Part shown: positions 45,033 to 57,578 of the stretch, piece by piece
Layout: the number at the start of each line of letters is the position of its first letter
Numbering within the stretch: position 1 is the first letter of the stretch
Source of the DNA: Brachypodium distachyon
Lineage: Eukaryota; Streptophyta; Magnoliopsida; Poales; Poaceae
DNA length: 64,000 nt
Assembly: GCF_000005505.3 (NCBI RefSeq)
Contig: NC_016131.3
Span: 73,263,855-73,327,854 of the forward strand
Reading direction: 5' to 3'
Notes under the pieces: model-generated
Told to the model about the DNA's origin: nothing
Database searches by the model: none
What the model saw: only the letters and a program-made list of their open reading frames with translations
Made by a program: the position numbers and the translations under genes

Positions 45033-47021
45033 TCATGACACGAGTGACATGAACACAGTGGACCAGAGCGTGAGCGCCATGGCGGCAACCAGGTGCGTCC
45101 ACAGGAAGACGATCGAGCACTCCTCTTCCCCAACATCGAACAGCTGAGCCATTGTCCCTGTAGCATCCAAGAAACCGCATCTCAGAACACAGCCGCCCCA
45201 ACACACTCATCAGCAGAATATCTTGTAACTCTGCATACCGATGCTCATGGCTGGGGGAACCGTGGACTGCAACAGGAGCACGTAGTGGTACAGGGGGGAT
45301 CTCGGCAGGAACCCAAGCTCGCCGGCCGCCTTGACCACGCCGATCCCGCAGGCGGGGAGGATGGCGAAGCGTATCGCGATGATCGACACGACTACCAGAG
45401 GCTTCATCAACGTCCTGCCCCTGCCTGGCCGTGCAGAAAATTTGTAAACATGGAATGGAAGGGATGGATAAAGTTAGACAATGGCTGAACTGTACCTTTT
45501 GTAAGGTTCCCACCGAGTATGAGGACAGTGCACGGTATTGCAGCACCTCTGCTCCCAAGTTTGGGGGTGTCATCCCAGAAAAGAAGGTCAGCAGCAGATT
45601 GACATCAAAGATGCAGCAGCCTTAAATAAAAGATGAAGCAGCGCTGCTGTTGTTTAGACTCACCCTAGTAACTTTGCCGAATCTAGGACTACTCGAAGAG
45701 GGCCATCTTCTTCCGTAACAAGTGATTTCAGCTTGTCGATTGTGCCGATAGCAAACCCTATGAGCTGCAGAGTGGTAGGAGTTATATCTGAATTCAAGAG
45801 TTCATGATGGTGCAAAGCAGGTCACATACCGCAGCAACACTGGGAGGTGACCATAGTTCATTCAGCATCTCTACTAACAAATCCTTTGCTCTTCTTAAGT
45901 AGTACATGTAGCTACTTGCAAGCTGGTTAGAAGGCAAGCCAGAACTGACCTACAATCAAAACTCACAGAAGTTAAGATTTGTTCATCACTTGCACTCTTC
46001 AAATCTTTACAGTACAATGGAACTCCTAACATCCTCGCAGAATTCTCCAGATGGTTGGGGAAGAAAAGCCCTATAGTGACCATTTGCATCTTCTCCTGAA
46101 TTTTCTTCTTTCCTTATGTTAGTTGGAAGGTGATTATTATGAGATTTCTTGTACAGTTGAGCAGATCTCTTCATGACGCTGTAGCTATGAGTCCATATGT
46201 AGAAATTTCCGAGCTGCATGAAACATTTATGAATCCAAAATGTACCATGATAGCCTCGACAGAATCAATCAGGGGAGGACAGCCTTACCGCCATCGATAA
46301 CGAGACATAGGAGAGGCCGAGGGAGTTGCAGGTGCTGGCATCACCAAAGGGGCTGTCCTCCTCGTTGCAGATCGCCGGAACAATCATCAAAGGAATTGTT
46401 CCCCAGTTACCTGAAAAATATGCATGCAACTTAGCTTAGCATTTACAAATCTTGACTGATTTTTTTTCTAAAATAAAACGGCCCAATTCTATGTAAGAGA
46501 TAGCTTGCCTGCTGAGCTGCAAGCAACGATAAGTCCCTGCATGTGTTCTCCTGGCCTCAGGACCTTCACAGCCAGCCAACCCAGAGCTGCCCCAATCAGG
46601 AATATGATGCCCATGTTCACTGGCATGAACCACCTTAACTCATCAAGTTCAGTAAATCAAACATCATACTACTATTCACCAATCTGTGTAAATAAGCTCG
46701 CAGGTGGCCAGTTCGAACCAGGAAACGATGTCCTTGAGCGTGACGGTGCCTGCCAAGCTTGAGAAGACGAGCGATGGGACGAACACAACATAAACAACCT
46801 GCAAAATGTAAAACAACAAAAAAGATTTTTTTTGTCACTGTATGGGAATGAGTGGGTGTTAGATTTAGATTCAAGAATAGGGCGACCTTGTTTATGTGCC
46901 TTCGAGCGTCAGAGGTGAGGACGTTGAACCGGCTGGACGCGAGGCAGGCTCCAAGCAAGCCTGCGAGGAGGACCTGCAGAACAGGCATCCATGCCACGGC
47001 CAACAGAGACCAGAACCTCAT
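45033..47021 (-). CDS. PIN-LIKES (PILS) auxin carrier of the ER membrane, ten exons
   Basis: Membrane transport protein of the auxin efflux carrier superfamily, PILS branch; relatives hold auxin in the ER. Exons (minus): 46887-47021, 46719-46798, 46509-46633, 46289-46410, 46016-46213, 45830-45949, 45664-45764, 45496-45548, 45239-45424, 45033-45157; about 414 residues. Hallmarks: N-terminal helices with CLASSRFNVLTSDARRHINK, VPSLVFSSLAGTVT, WFMPVNMG, GNWGTIPLMIVPAICNEEDS with PFG, a central hydrophilic loop, SPPSVAALIGFAIGTI, IPCTVLILGGNL, STVPPAMSIGTMAQLFDVG, and a C-terminal helix ending FMSLVS. The intron after 46509 has a GC donor (CAG/GCAAGC). Two boundaries are less certain: the donor at 46719 (GTTCGA) and the end of exon 5 (46016 versus nearby GT sites). 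It is convergent with RRP44; the stop codons are 382 bp apart. Confidence 0.9.
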
Positions 47022-50000
47022 ATTGCTCCTCCTTTCCTTTTACCTGGCAGAAGAAACATGCATCAAGCGACTCGATCACAACCTCCTCTGGAACAAATGC
47101 GCGGAGCGGCGACGCGAGCAACAGAAAATTGAGTTGAAAAGCAAGGAAAGATTGAAAGAAATTGCCTCCTGCCGGTGACTGTATTTGCGTGTCTCCGGCG
47201 GTGCTTCTTGTGTTTGCAGCCTTGCAGGGCGCGACGAGAAACGGTTGTAAACGCCTGCAGCTTTCGGGGAGAAATTGCCGGAAAACCCAAGCTGCTGACT
47301 GCTGTGATGCTGCTGCTTCTGGTCGCGACGATCTGCGTACGCGGCGCAACCGCTTTGGGTTTGTTATCATCGCCGCGGACGTTGCTCATGATCAGGGCCC
47401 CCGCGCGTAACGTGTCAGCTCCCAGGTGCTTCCATCTGCGCTTCGGCGCAGACAACGAAACCTTTGTTCTTTCCTGAAGAAAAGAAAAGGATTTTGGCTT
47501 CGAATAACGGCAGAGCCGCCGCGGCCGGAAACACAGAGGAGTAAAAGAACTCGCGCAAAACGCTGTTGTCCGGGCTGCAGATTCCTTTGGGCCGTAAAGC
47601 CGTGTAGTTTGAACAGCCCATCAATGTAGGCCCAGTTGGTAGTGCAGCATACACTGCTTCCATAGCCTTGTTGTTCAACAAAGGGCCCGTATACACCAAT
47701 GGGCCGCGCCAGTCGCCATCACGTCTCACGATCGAGGCTCCCCCGATCAATTATTATTACGAGTTAGTTACCTCTAATCTGCGGTAAGAAAAAGAAGCAG
47801 CCGACACCTTCAGCACCACCCAGGCTCCAGTTATGAGCGCAAGTAGTACGTCTCACGATCAGACACCCAGCACGCCAGCTACGAAATTCAACGCCGGGAT
47901 AAGACGCGAGAGAGTGATACGAGAGCGATGGTCCTGATCCCTGAACCACCAGGTGCCCATGAATACCTGCAGCTAATATTGGTATATTATCCTTCGCGCC
48001 CAACACATTACTCTATTCCTTTACCTCTGGTGCAGCAGGATCTATTTTTCCTTTGGCGAAAAATGTTTGTTTTTTCGAGACACTCCAAACCTCCAGGAGT
48101 AATTTGCTAAATTTAGTAGTACTGGAGATAAGTACTCTGCTGAAAAGAAAGATCTTCCCTAATAAGGAGGCTTCCACATCGTAATAACTGTAGGAGCCCG
48201 GCCAGCGAGATTTAACGCTGGGATCGGAGTGAGAGAGTGACACGAAAGTGATTCCTCTGACTTTTCCTATTAATCTATTGGCTTTGCGAGGGCCCCTGAC
48301 CGTGTATACGAAGCCATAAACACGAACGGACGGATATGTCTTGGTGCAGAACAAGTTGCAGGAAACCTCCACATCATCATGAATTTCCGGGGGTCGTTAG
48401 ATTTATCAGCGCGCATGTCTGTTTCTCACACTTCTTGACAAGTATCTAGGAACGGAGTACCCCAGTTTTGTCAACCGTATACGCCAGTGCCGCGGGTCAC
48501 GCACAGTGCCATAGTTGACCCGGAGATTGGTGTTCAAATTTTAATTTCAAATGATCTAAAAAAACCCATTTGATAAGTTGGCGCCGAGCCGGTATCAAAC
48601 ACGTCCTCAGGGAGCTGATCATCACCGAAATGCCGAACAATTTTTCAGTCCATCAGAAGAAGGAACAAACTCTGAACTGCCATCTTTTAACCTCTGAACT
48701 GCCGTCTCTCTCTCTCTTTTTTAGGGCAACTGCCGTCTGTTAATTCGTCTACGTCTGGCATCCCGAACCGGTCAGAGTTCTCCGGGGTTTTGAAGCTATC
48801 CCATCGATTACCTCGGGCAAACGGCAGTCGGCAGCGCCACCATTAAACTCGCCCGGAGCGCTGGCCGTGGCCATCGCCTCTCACGCTCTGATGCCCTGGT
48901 TGGCTGCACTTGACTTCACACGATGGGCCGACTGACTCCCCCAGCTCGACCCGTTCTAAGCTTAGCAGTACTATTCATGGTACGAAACACAGTCTTTCCA
49001 TCCTTCAATGGCGAATTTTCTCCCGTCGCGCGACCGGAACAGTCAAAAGCAGCGGTCTCGCGTGGGCTTCCACGCGTGCCAGCTGCCGACACGTGTGCAA
49101 CACGTGTATGTGTGTGTACGAGGTTGTGTTGTGCAAGTTTTGTCCTGGAACGAAAAGACCCCGTATCCAAGTATTCTCGTGCGCTGAGTTTTAAGTTTAA
49201 GGTCTATCAGCAGTCATTCCGGCATCATATTGACGTCTTGCAATTTTAGCTAGTTGTTTGGTATTTCCTGAAGAATCTCGCGCGGTTACCTAAGATTGCA
49301 CACCACTAATTAGTCGATCTAGGATGATTATACTAAATTTGGTAAATATTGGTTTTTTTTGTTGGAAGGGTGTGGCTGTGATTCAGGATAACGACGGTTA
49401 GACTTTTTTTTTTGCGGATAATGACGGTTATACGTTGATCCAAAGGCTTACGTGAAAGAACGACCGATATCATAAATACTGTACTGGGCAAGATTTTTTT
49501 TTTTACTTTTTTTTTTTGAGAATCCTTGTACCGGGCAAGATGATTCGTGAAATTCTAGAAGTCGCTGCATTATACTCGTACTAAGCACACGAAAGGGTCA
49601 CGCTTTCAGTTATTTCCTGGCTCGCTTGTTGACGTATGGGCCCGTTACTGGGCTTGATCATCAAGCTCAATTAATTCGTTTCCTGTTACCTTTCGCGCTC
49701 GTGACGCGTGAGTCGAAATATCTCGGTGGAACCGTGGAACGGTGCGTGTTCTCAAACAGGTTCCGTTTGATACGCACATTACACCTATCCAACTCTTTGT
49801 CAGTTTGTCTCGTTGAACAGTAAAATTAACAGTTTTTCCGATTGGAATTGGTCCGAATTTCGCCGGGCGAGACTTGATCCCGTCTGTTTATCAAGCACTC
49901 GTGGTAACTGATCGTCGCAATAACCGCTGGAGTAAGATGTTCAAACCTGCACACTTATTGCTCGTAGCAGCCGGATGCTTGAATGCTTTCGTTGACTCGG

Positions 50001-51211
50001 TCTGAGACCCGTAGTCCACTAGAATGGACTCCACCAGGACGCAGCTAGCTTCCCCCACCACCATAGACAGCCCTTGGCGGGCCGTGGACTATTCCATCCA
50101 AACACACAAACCGACCACATACTAGCAGTCAACAGTAGGATTGTACACTACGGAGTACTCTAAAACAAAACCAGTCAAAACAGCATGCAGATCCAACTCA
50201 ACTCATGCCACCTAGACGTCCACGTACGCAAGTCGTCGCAACGTGGTATGTTTTACAAGCTTTTGTCGTGGAACGTTCTTCTCAAAAAAAATAAAAAAAG
50301 CACTAGATTACTCGGAAAGGGAATCCCACGTCACATAATTCGGTCGGGGGGCCCTTGTATTTTTGCGCCGCTCTTTCCCGTGAAATGAAAAGTCCCAACG
50401 AACTCTCCGTCCCCGCTAATAAGCCCGACCGATAACACTGGCTGCAATATAGAAACACCGGCCCTCGTCATGGGTTAAGAGAACATTTGTCCTGCCTGCA
50501 GCTAATAGCTATACGGCGATACCGAGATGGGGACCCCGGTGCCGGCCGAGCACCCATCAGGCTGGCTTTTGCGTACGTTCGTAGGCGAATTCAACCACCG
50601 CACCCGATAGATTGACCCGAGACCCGACCCCGGATCCATTCCAACCGCAAGAAAAACATAGTATCTCACGGTGTTTCGTCCCAAAAGCAGCGCGGAATCG
50701 CCCCCGAAACCGATCAGCTGTCTCGCTCCGGCACCCTTGCGCCGGCAATCCCTCCACATACGCGCTTTGACGCGGCCGCGCCCCCCCCGGAGCCGATAAA
50801 AACACTCTCTCGCCCGCCCGGTTTGCCGCCTCGCCACGACACGCCCAGCCAGACACACCCACAGCACAGCCCCCGCGCTCCGGACGCAACTACACGTAGC
50901 GCGCGTGCGTTTTTGCTTTGATTTGCTTTGCTTTTGCGCCTGCTGCGGCCGGCCACGTAGTTACGGAACCCAGCTGCTCGCGCGGCTGGTGCAGTGCTCG
51001 TTCAAAGCTACTGTACTTTGCTGCACGTACATACGTGCTTGTCTTGTCGTTCGTTCGTTGGGCTTAATTTGCTCTTTTGCTGAGGCCTGACGACGGTCGG
51101 AGAAGAGGTCTCGCGTTGCCTTTCTGCCGGGCTGTTTTTTGGTGGTTGCGACTTGGGATTGTCGCGCGTTGGGGAATCAGGTGAAGACAGGTAGAGGGCG
51201 TGAGAGGAGCG
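47022..51211. other. Intergenic, 4.2 kb, no gene recognised
   Basis: The left part is the upstream region of the minus-strand PILS gene. Two related ~55-bp stretches (47874-47930 and 48201-48252) share CCAGC, TTAACGC/TCAACGC, GAGAGAGTGA and ACGA phrases. Poly-T runs occur at 49390-49520. GC rises after 50500, and GATAAAAAC near 50797 may belong to the MLO promoter. Open frames at 50502-50956 (minus) overlap one another and look like GC-rich noise. Confidence 0.45.
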
Positions 51212-54200
51212 ATGGCGGGGCCGGCGGTAGGGCGGGAGCTGCCGCAGACGCCGACGTGGGCGGTGGCGGTCGTCTGCCTCGTCATGATACTCCTCTCCCT
51301 CGCCTTGGAGCACGCGCTCCACAAGCTCGGCCATGTAATACGCACGTCTGCTAATTCTGGTTTCTGGAGGTTAGCTCTAGCTTGTGCTGACCATCGGTTG
51401 ATTCTGTGTGTAATCTTAATTGCAGTGGTTCCAGAAGCGGCAGAAGAAGGCCGTGGCCGAGGCGCTCGAGAAGATCAAAGCAGGTGCGCACTAGCAGCCT
51501 CTGTCTTGCACGCAGATGATTCGGTTTCAGTTCCTACCTAGATTCCATATAGTACGAAAATTTACACCGGCAATCGAATTCAAACGGTCCGAACATATCA
51601 GCAGGCAACTTGTTTCTGAAATGGAAGTTACAAATATACTTCCATTTTTTTGTCGCGCTGGGACTGGGATCATGCCTGGCTTTAGCTAATTTTCTATCAC
51701 GGCCTGCAGAGCTGATGCTGATGGGTTTCATTTCCCTGCTCCTCACCGTGGGGCAAACGCCAATCTCCAAGATATGCATCTCCAAGGAGGCCGGCAGCGT
51801 CATGCTACCGTGCAAGCTGTCAGTGGCAGCCGAGGACGCCGACGACGAAGGCAAGGACAACGGCCGCCGGAGGCTACTCTGGTTCCAGGAAGAAATCCAC
51901 CGTCGGTTCTTGGCCGCCGCGCCCGGAGTTGACCCCTGTGCGAGCCAGGTGAGCGACCATCGACGTCATCAGCTGCAGAAGCCGGGACGAAACAGAGCCT
52001 CTGCTTACAGAAGGAACGAGGAAGATGAGGTCGATAATAACTTTGTCTTTGTATCTTTCATCTTTGTTGCAGGGCAAGGTGGCGCTGATGTCTGCAAGCA
52101 GCATGCACCAGCTGCACATATTCATCTTCGTGCTCGCCGTCTTCCATGTCTTCTACAGCGTCACCACCATGGCTCTAGGGCGTCTCAAGGTGAGTTTCTG
52201 AGTGACTGCGTCTGACTGCAGGCGTAGCGTATCACATTGGTTTCTTTCATCAGACTTCCAGTGCAAACAAAACTGTTACTCGCTCCGATCCATATTACTT
52301 GTCTCAAATTTGTGCAAATATGAATGTATCTATGTTTAAAAAGCGTCTAGATACATGTAATATTTTGACAAGTAATATGGATCGTAGGGAGTAATTAATT
52401 CCCACTGCAGAACTGTTGTTATTGGTCCTTAATCTTTTTTCCTGCTCCGGCGTATTTGTCGTTGTTTCGTGCAGATGAAGAAATGGAAGAAATGGGAGTC
52501 GGAGACAACCTCACTGGAGTATCAGTTCGCAAATGGTCAGAATCCACCACAGTCTTTTTTCTTTCTTTCTGAACCTGATGCATTGCTGTTGTTCAGAGTT
52601 TGAGTGCAGCAAGCTTGATGTGTTTGCTTTTCGATTCCTGCAGATCCTTCGCGGTTCCGTTTCACGCACCAGACGTCCTTCGTGAAGCGGCACATGGGCC
52701 TCTCCAGCACTCCTGGCGTCAGATGGATCGTGAGTTCCTGAACCTGATACGTTATATCATCATATATGGTTGATTCTTGCAACCCTTTTTGATCCTCTTC
52801 TTGTGGTTGTGATGTTTTCGATGTCAGGTGGCGTTCTTCAGGCAGTTCTTCGGGTCAGTCACCAAGGTGGACTACCTGACCATGCGCCAAGGCTTCATCA
52901 ATGTAATTAATTCATTAACCCATCTCGAACCTCTCTTCACCGTTGCTGCAACGGAGCGCAGCTTCTGAAGTTACTATACTCAAATCTGACATTAGACGTT
53001 ATAATGTTTTATCACAGCACAAGGATTACATGTAATTTCTTCTTCTTGTTGTTGTTTGCTGCGCAGGCGCATTTGTCGCAGAACAGCAAGTTCGACTTCC
53101 ACAAATACATCAAGAGGTCACTCGAGGACGACTTCAAAGTAGTCGTCGGTATCAGGTCCCATTCCTCTCTCTGTCTCTCTGTACTCACATATACATACTA
53201 ATTAAATAGCCGTTGGTTCCATATGCTATTGCTATTTGCAACGTCCTTGGAATGGATGGATGGATCTTGACGCATTTGGCTTGTTTTCGCAGCCTCCCGC
53301 TGTGGTTCGTGGCGGTTCTCACGCTCTTCCTTGATATTAACGGTGCGGCTCTTTTGTCCTAATCCTAACCCTCTTCCTAATCTCCGTTGCTCCTCAAACT
53401 TTGTTGAATTGTCTCGTATCCGCCGTCATTTTCCAACCTTTTCATTCTTCCTTTTCTGCTAATAGGGATCTACACGCTCATCTGGATCTCTTTCGTCCCT
53501 TTCGTCGTAAGTGCGGATTTCTTTGTCGAAAGCAATAGCCAAACCCCAATTGCAGAATGGCATTAACTAATTGGCATATGTCATTTGTCTGTGTCCACAG
53601 ATCCTGTTGCTGGTTGGAACCAAGCTAGAGATTGTGATCATGGAGATGGCCCAGGAGATCCAGGATCGGGCAAGCGTCATCAAGGGGGCTCCTGTCGTTG
53701 AACCAAGCAACAAGTTCTTCTGGTTCAAACGGCCTGATTGGGTCCTGTTCCTCATACATTTGACACTGTTCCAGGTACATGTGCAGTATAAACCTCACCA
53801 CATTCAATTACTCAATCTATATATAAAAGAGAGGGGATAGACGTGCCATTACTAACATACATTAACCTGTGGTTGCTGCTGCTGCCGATGGAATCAATCA
53901 CCAGAACGCGTTTCAGATGGCGCATTTCGTCTGGGCACTGGTATGAGATACTTCTATGTTAGTTATTATTGGTAAAAAAAGACGCCAGGTGCTGTGTACT
54001 GTCTGCTGAACTGCAATGACAGAGCTGTTCTGGCTGTTCTCTCGCAGTTCACACCCGGTTTGAAGAAATGCTACCATCAAAACATGGGACTGAGCATCAT
54101 GAAGGTCGTGGTGGGGGTAGCTCTTCAGGTTCTGTGCAGCTACATCACCTTCCCACTCTATGCACTAGTCACACAGGTACATTTTGTATGAGAATCTCGA

Positions 54201-54656
54201 TAAAATCTTTTTGCTCCTGGAGAGAATAGGAACAACCATAATCATGTGAGCGCTCGCTTGTAGATGGGCTCAAACATGAAGAGGGCCATCTTCGATGAGC
54301 AGACGGCCAAGGCACTGACGAATTGGAGGAACACAGCAAGGGAGAAGAAGAAGACCCGGGATGCAGACGCATTCATGGCGCAGATGATCGGTGACGCAAC
54401 ACCAAGCCAAGGCTCATCGCCGGTGCATCTGCTCCACAAGAACAGGATGCGGTCAGAAGATCCCCAAAGCATACCAACCTCGCCAAGGGCCGAGCACGAG
54501 GCTATGGACATGTATCCGGTTGCGCAGGTTGTGCACACATCGCATCCACATCCACCCCACAGACTAGACCCTTCTGACAGGAGGAGGTCCGCCTCATCGT
54601 CAGCCCTTGACACTGATATAGCCAGTGCTGATTTTTCCTTCAGCATGCAACGGTGA
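51212..54656 (+). CDS. MLO: MLO-family seven-transmembrane protein
   Basis: Plasma-membrane protein of the plant MLO family; recent work links the family to calcium conductance, and monocot clade IV members (barley Mlo) affect powdery mildew susceptibility. Fourteen exons: 51212-51334, 51426-51483, 51710-51948, 52073-52189, 52475-52535, 52644-52729, 52828-52902, 53067-53155, 53293-53342, 53466-53506, 53601-53774, 53905-53940, 54048-54176, 54264-54656; 556 residues. Features: extracellular N-terminus then helix 1 ([20 protein letters not shown]), KLGHWFQ, first-loop cysteines (CISKEAG...LPCK), [57 protein letters not shown], and the calmodulin-binding site [14 protein letters not shown] (Trp447). 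A DFSF motif at 549-552 is typical of clade IV/V. The close overall match to barley-type Mlo suggests clade IV. A MITE lies in intron 4. Confidence 0.96.
52279..52391. mobile_element. Stowaway-type MITE in MLO intron 4, 113 bp
   Basis: Bounded by TA on both sides. The left end CTCGCTCCGATCCATATTAC and the right end GTAATATGGATCGTAGGGAG are long inverted repeats; ACTTGTC/GACAAGT extends the pairing. It is among the best-preserved MITEs in the window. Confidence 0.85.
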
Positions 54657-55058
54657 CGAGACAAGTTTCTGTATTGATGAAGTTCAATGTATAGCAAACA
54701 TAGGAGCTAAATATGTGATGATTGATACAATAAGGATCGGAAATTTCACCGACTCAAAAAATAAACTACCATCAAATCAACAAAGCAAACACCATCTTTG
54801 CTCACTATAAAAAAAAACAAATGACAACCATTCAAATTACACTAAGAAAATAATCTATAGCTGTCAAAAAGGAAAACTGGGTGCCAATAATGTATCACCT
54901 GGATGAAACTATTGGAAGGCATCAGCACATCCCTCAACAGGGAATCTAATCAACAAGTACATATTTTTTTTGGAAAGAGGTAAAGATAATGTACAGTATA
55001 ATATCGATAAATCATTACTGAAAGATGAAAAGGAAGAAGGGCACTCATCATCCATAGG
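54657..55058. other. Convergent 3' intergenic region, MLO and PIG-F
   Basis: 402 bp between stop codons, AT-rich, with no separate gene; it probably holds both 3' UTRs. Confidence 0.5.
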
Positions 55059-57065
55059 CTAGTCAGCTTTGACACGAACTCTTCTCTTGTGAGCAACTAT
55101 AAGGATCAGAGATACTAGCATGCCAATCAAATGCCCAGCAACCGCACCATAAGTGACACATATTGGCCATTCCTAAGGAATATGAGAACAAAGAAAATCA
55201 TGAGTTGCAAAAGTGAGGTGGTGACAATGAGAACAGATGGTTAATTGTAAGGCTCAGAAAAGTAAGCCTCATCCATGTGCCACTAAATACTTAACCAAAA
55301 ATAGGATGCATGATAGAAAACATGAAATATTCCAAACAAACGTGCTATCGAGTACCGAGTAGTCAAACAACAGCAGCACCACAACATATTATCAGACAAA
55401 TTAACAGTTAGTACTGAACATACACAAATCTCTAGATGATCATGTTCTCTCAATGATACTCTGTTTTCACATAGGTAGCTAACAACGTACTGCATGAGAG
55501 TCACAATCAGTAGCGTTACCTGCCAAGGTCTCTCCCAGTCAAGGGGCATAGGCCAAGCACCGAGCCATGCTCCTATGACAGCTCCATGAGATGGTACAGA
55601 GATCATGCAGTCCACAACATTGGACGATGTGCAATAACTGGCATGCGAAAACAAAAAAACCCTGCAAAATCAGGTAAGCTTGGAAAATACACAAAACATC
55701 TCCACCTAATGAACTTCCCACATTAGAAACTTATTTAGGAGTCAGGAATATACGCGGAATATGAAAGCACATTCTGCCAATCGACTTTGGAAGCTCCGAA
55801 CACACATGCTGCGGGAACAAACTGCAATTTCATGCATTTAGCTTGTCATGTTTCAAATATACAAGTATGGAATGGTAAATCAAAATTTCCTGGATACATG
55901 AGCACAAGATCAGCCAACTGTGTCGGTTTCCAGTTGTCAATCTTGTTGTGCTCAAGCAGTCAGTCTACAATAAGTAAAGCAGAGAAAATGCCACATACTG
56001 TGAACAATGACATAAGAAGCGACCAATAGGTTGTTGCTGTCCAATACCTGCAAACGTGAAATGCCATCAAGATAGTGTACTAATGGTATGTGTTTTTTAT
56101 ATGTGAATTCAAACATTCTTGCAAATGTTGCTAAAATCAGATATATAATATAAACGGTCATTCTAGGCATGACTCCTACCTAGTGTCTACCATAGGGAGT
56201 AACAATGATCAAAACATCCTTGTCGGCACTTACTTGATTCCAACAGGTGCCCCAAGAACAATCGCACCAAATGCATTTAGGAATGCTCCTGGCAGTGAAA
56301 AAAGTGTAACATAAGAATAAATAAACTAAAAGCGATAGGCAGATCTTAAATAACTCAACGCCAGTTATTGTTATTTTAAAAGAGAAAATCAACCTATGCA
56401 GCTATATTACTGCATCTGCATATTTTGGTAGCAAGCCTACTGGCTAATGACCCAGATCTCCAGCAGTGAGGCTTTCCTTTTGGTAATGCATTTTTTTGTT
56501 GCAATGATTTTGGTAATGCATTCGGAGGCCTGCTGTGCTATCCTACAGGTACTGACGTGCTTCACACTAGATAGAAACATCACAGTGCAAATGCAAACAC
56601 AGCAAGGAGAGCTAACCTATGGGCAGGCCAAGCAATCCACGTGCAGCCGCCTTAATGAGCTGCAATTGAAGAAACAAAATCACTTCATAAGTTATAACTG
56701 AACAAAATCAACTTGAAGCCGCAGTCGGTACGAAATTACTAGGAAGAATCAATTGATGTAAAGGTCGGGCACGCACCGAGCAGCGCTCGGGATCTCGCCG
56801 GAGCAAACTGAACACCACGATGACAAGCGGCGCCTCACAGACCTGGAGAAAAACATTGTCCCGGTCAGGAGATACGTGGGAGCGAGCGAGGCGGTGATGA
56901 GAGGGGGAAGTGGGGGCGTACCACGAGGAGACGGAGGGCGAGGGCGGGGTCGGAGATGAGGGCGCCGCGGCCAGCGAAGGAGTGAGCGGCAGCGAGGCCC
57001 GCGAAGCAGAGCGCGTGGGCGGCTGCGGCGGCGAAGGCGCTGATCTGGGTGGCCTCGGCGCCCAT
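55059..57065 (-). CDS. PIGF: GPI-anchor biosynthesis protein PIG-F
   Basis: Small multi-spanning ER membrane protein that stabilises the enzymes (PIG-O, PIG-G) adding phosphoethanolamine to GPI mannoses, a step needed before GPI attachment. Eight exons (minus): 56922-57065, 56777-56842, 56617-56659, 56234-56288, 55999-56047, 55754-55821, 55520-55661, 55059-55172; 226 residues, phases close. Conserved PIG-F landmarks: NAFGAIVLGAPVGI, ATTYWSLLMSLFT, PAACVFGASKVDWQ, and the strongly conserved SHGAVIGAWLGAWPMPLDW continuing ERPWQEWPICVTYGA. The protein ends with a basic tail KRRVRVKAD, compatible with ER retention or topology. The N-terminus MGAEATQISAFAAAAAHAL leads into the first helix. It is divergent from the ribophorin I gene. 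Confidence 0.92.
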
Positions 57066-57578
57066 GGCGCGGCCGCGCGTGGGGACTGGGCGTCTACGGA
57101 GTCGCCTTGTCCTTCTCTATCAATCCGCGAGGCGTATCGACTGGCGACGAGCTAGGTCGGGGTAGCCGCAGAGGAGGCCGTCGAGGTGCGGGGAGGCGCA
57201 CGCAGGACCCCCACGGCGGCGCTGAGGACGTCCCACTGCAAGGTCTACAGCAGCACAACGAAGGATTAGCAGCGGCGCCGGAGCCGCCGGAGACCGGAGA
57301 TAGGAGCGAGACGCCGGGGGATATTGGCGGAGAGAGCAAGAGGGTGAATCGGTGAAGCGAGAAAGAATGCCCGTGGTGCGGCTCAAGCCGGACGGGCCAG
57401 AAGTTGCAACAAACCGGTCCGGTCCGGCCCGGCCCGGGTCTCGCACGAGTCGGTCTCCTTCTTCTTCCACCGAGCCCGAGGGTTTAATTCTTCTTCTTCT
57501 TCCAGAGTGCAACCCCCCATCCATCTCGCCGCGAAGCCGCCCAACACACACCTCCGCGGCGCGATCTGGCCGCCGAGG
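57066..57578. promoter_or_regulatory. Shared divergent promoter region of PIG-F and ribophorin I
   Basis: 513 bp separate the two start codons, including both 5' UTRs. GC-rich without a TATA box. Near the ribophorin side are GGCCCGG runs, a telo-box-like AGGGTTTAA near 57479, and CT-rich TTCTTCTTCTTC blocks at 57446-57505, features of constitutive plant promoters. One bidirectional promoter is an inference from spacing. Confidence 0.55.

Noticed and set aside
50502..50956. Overlapping minus-strand frames upstream of MLO
   Set aside because: Three overlapping frames with biased composition in a GC-rich promoter-like region and no domain. Shadow frames.
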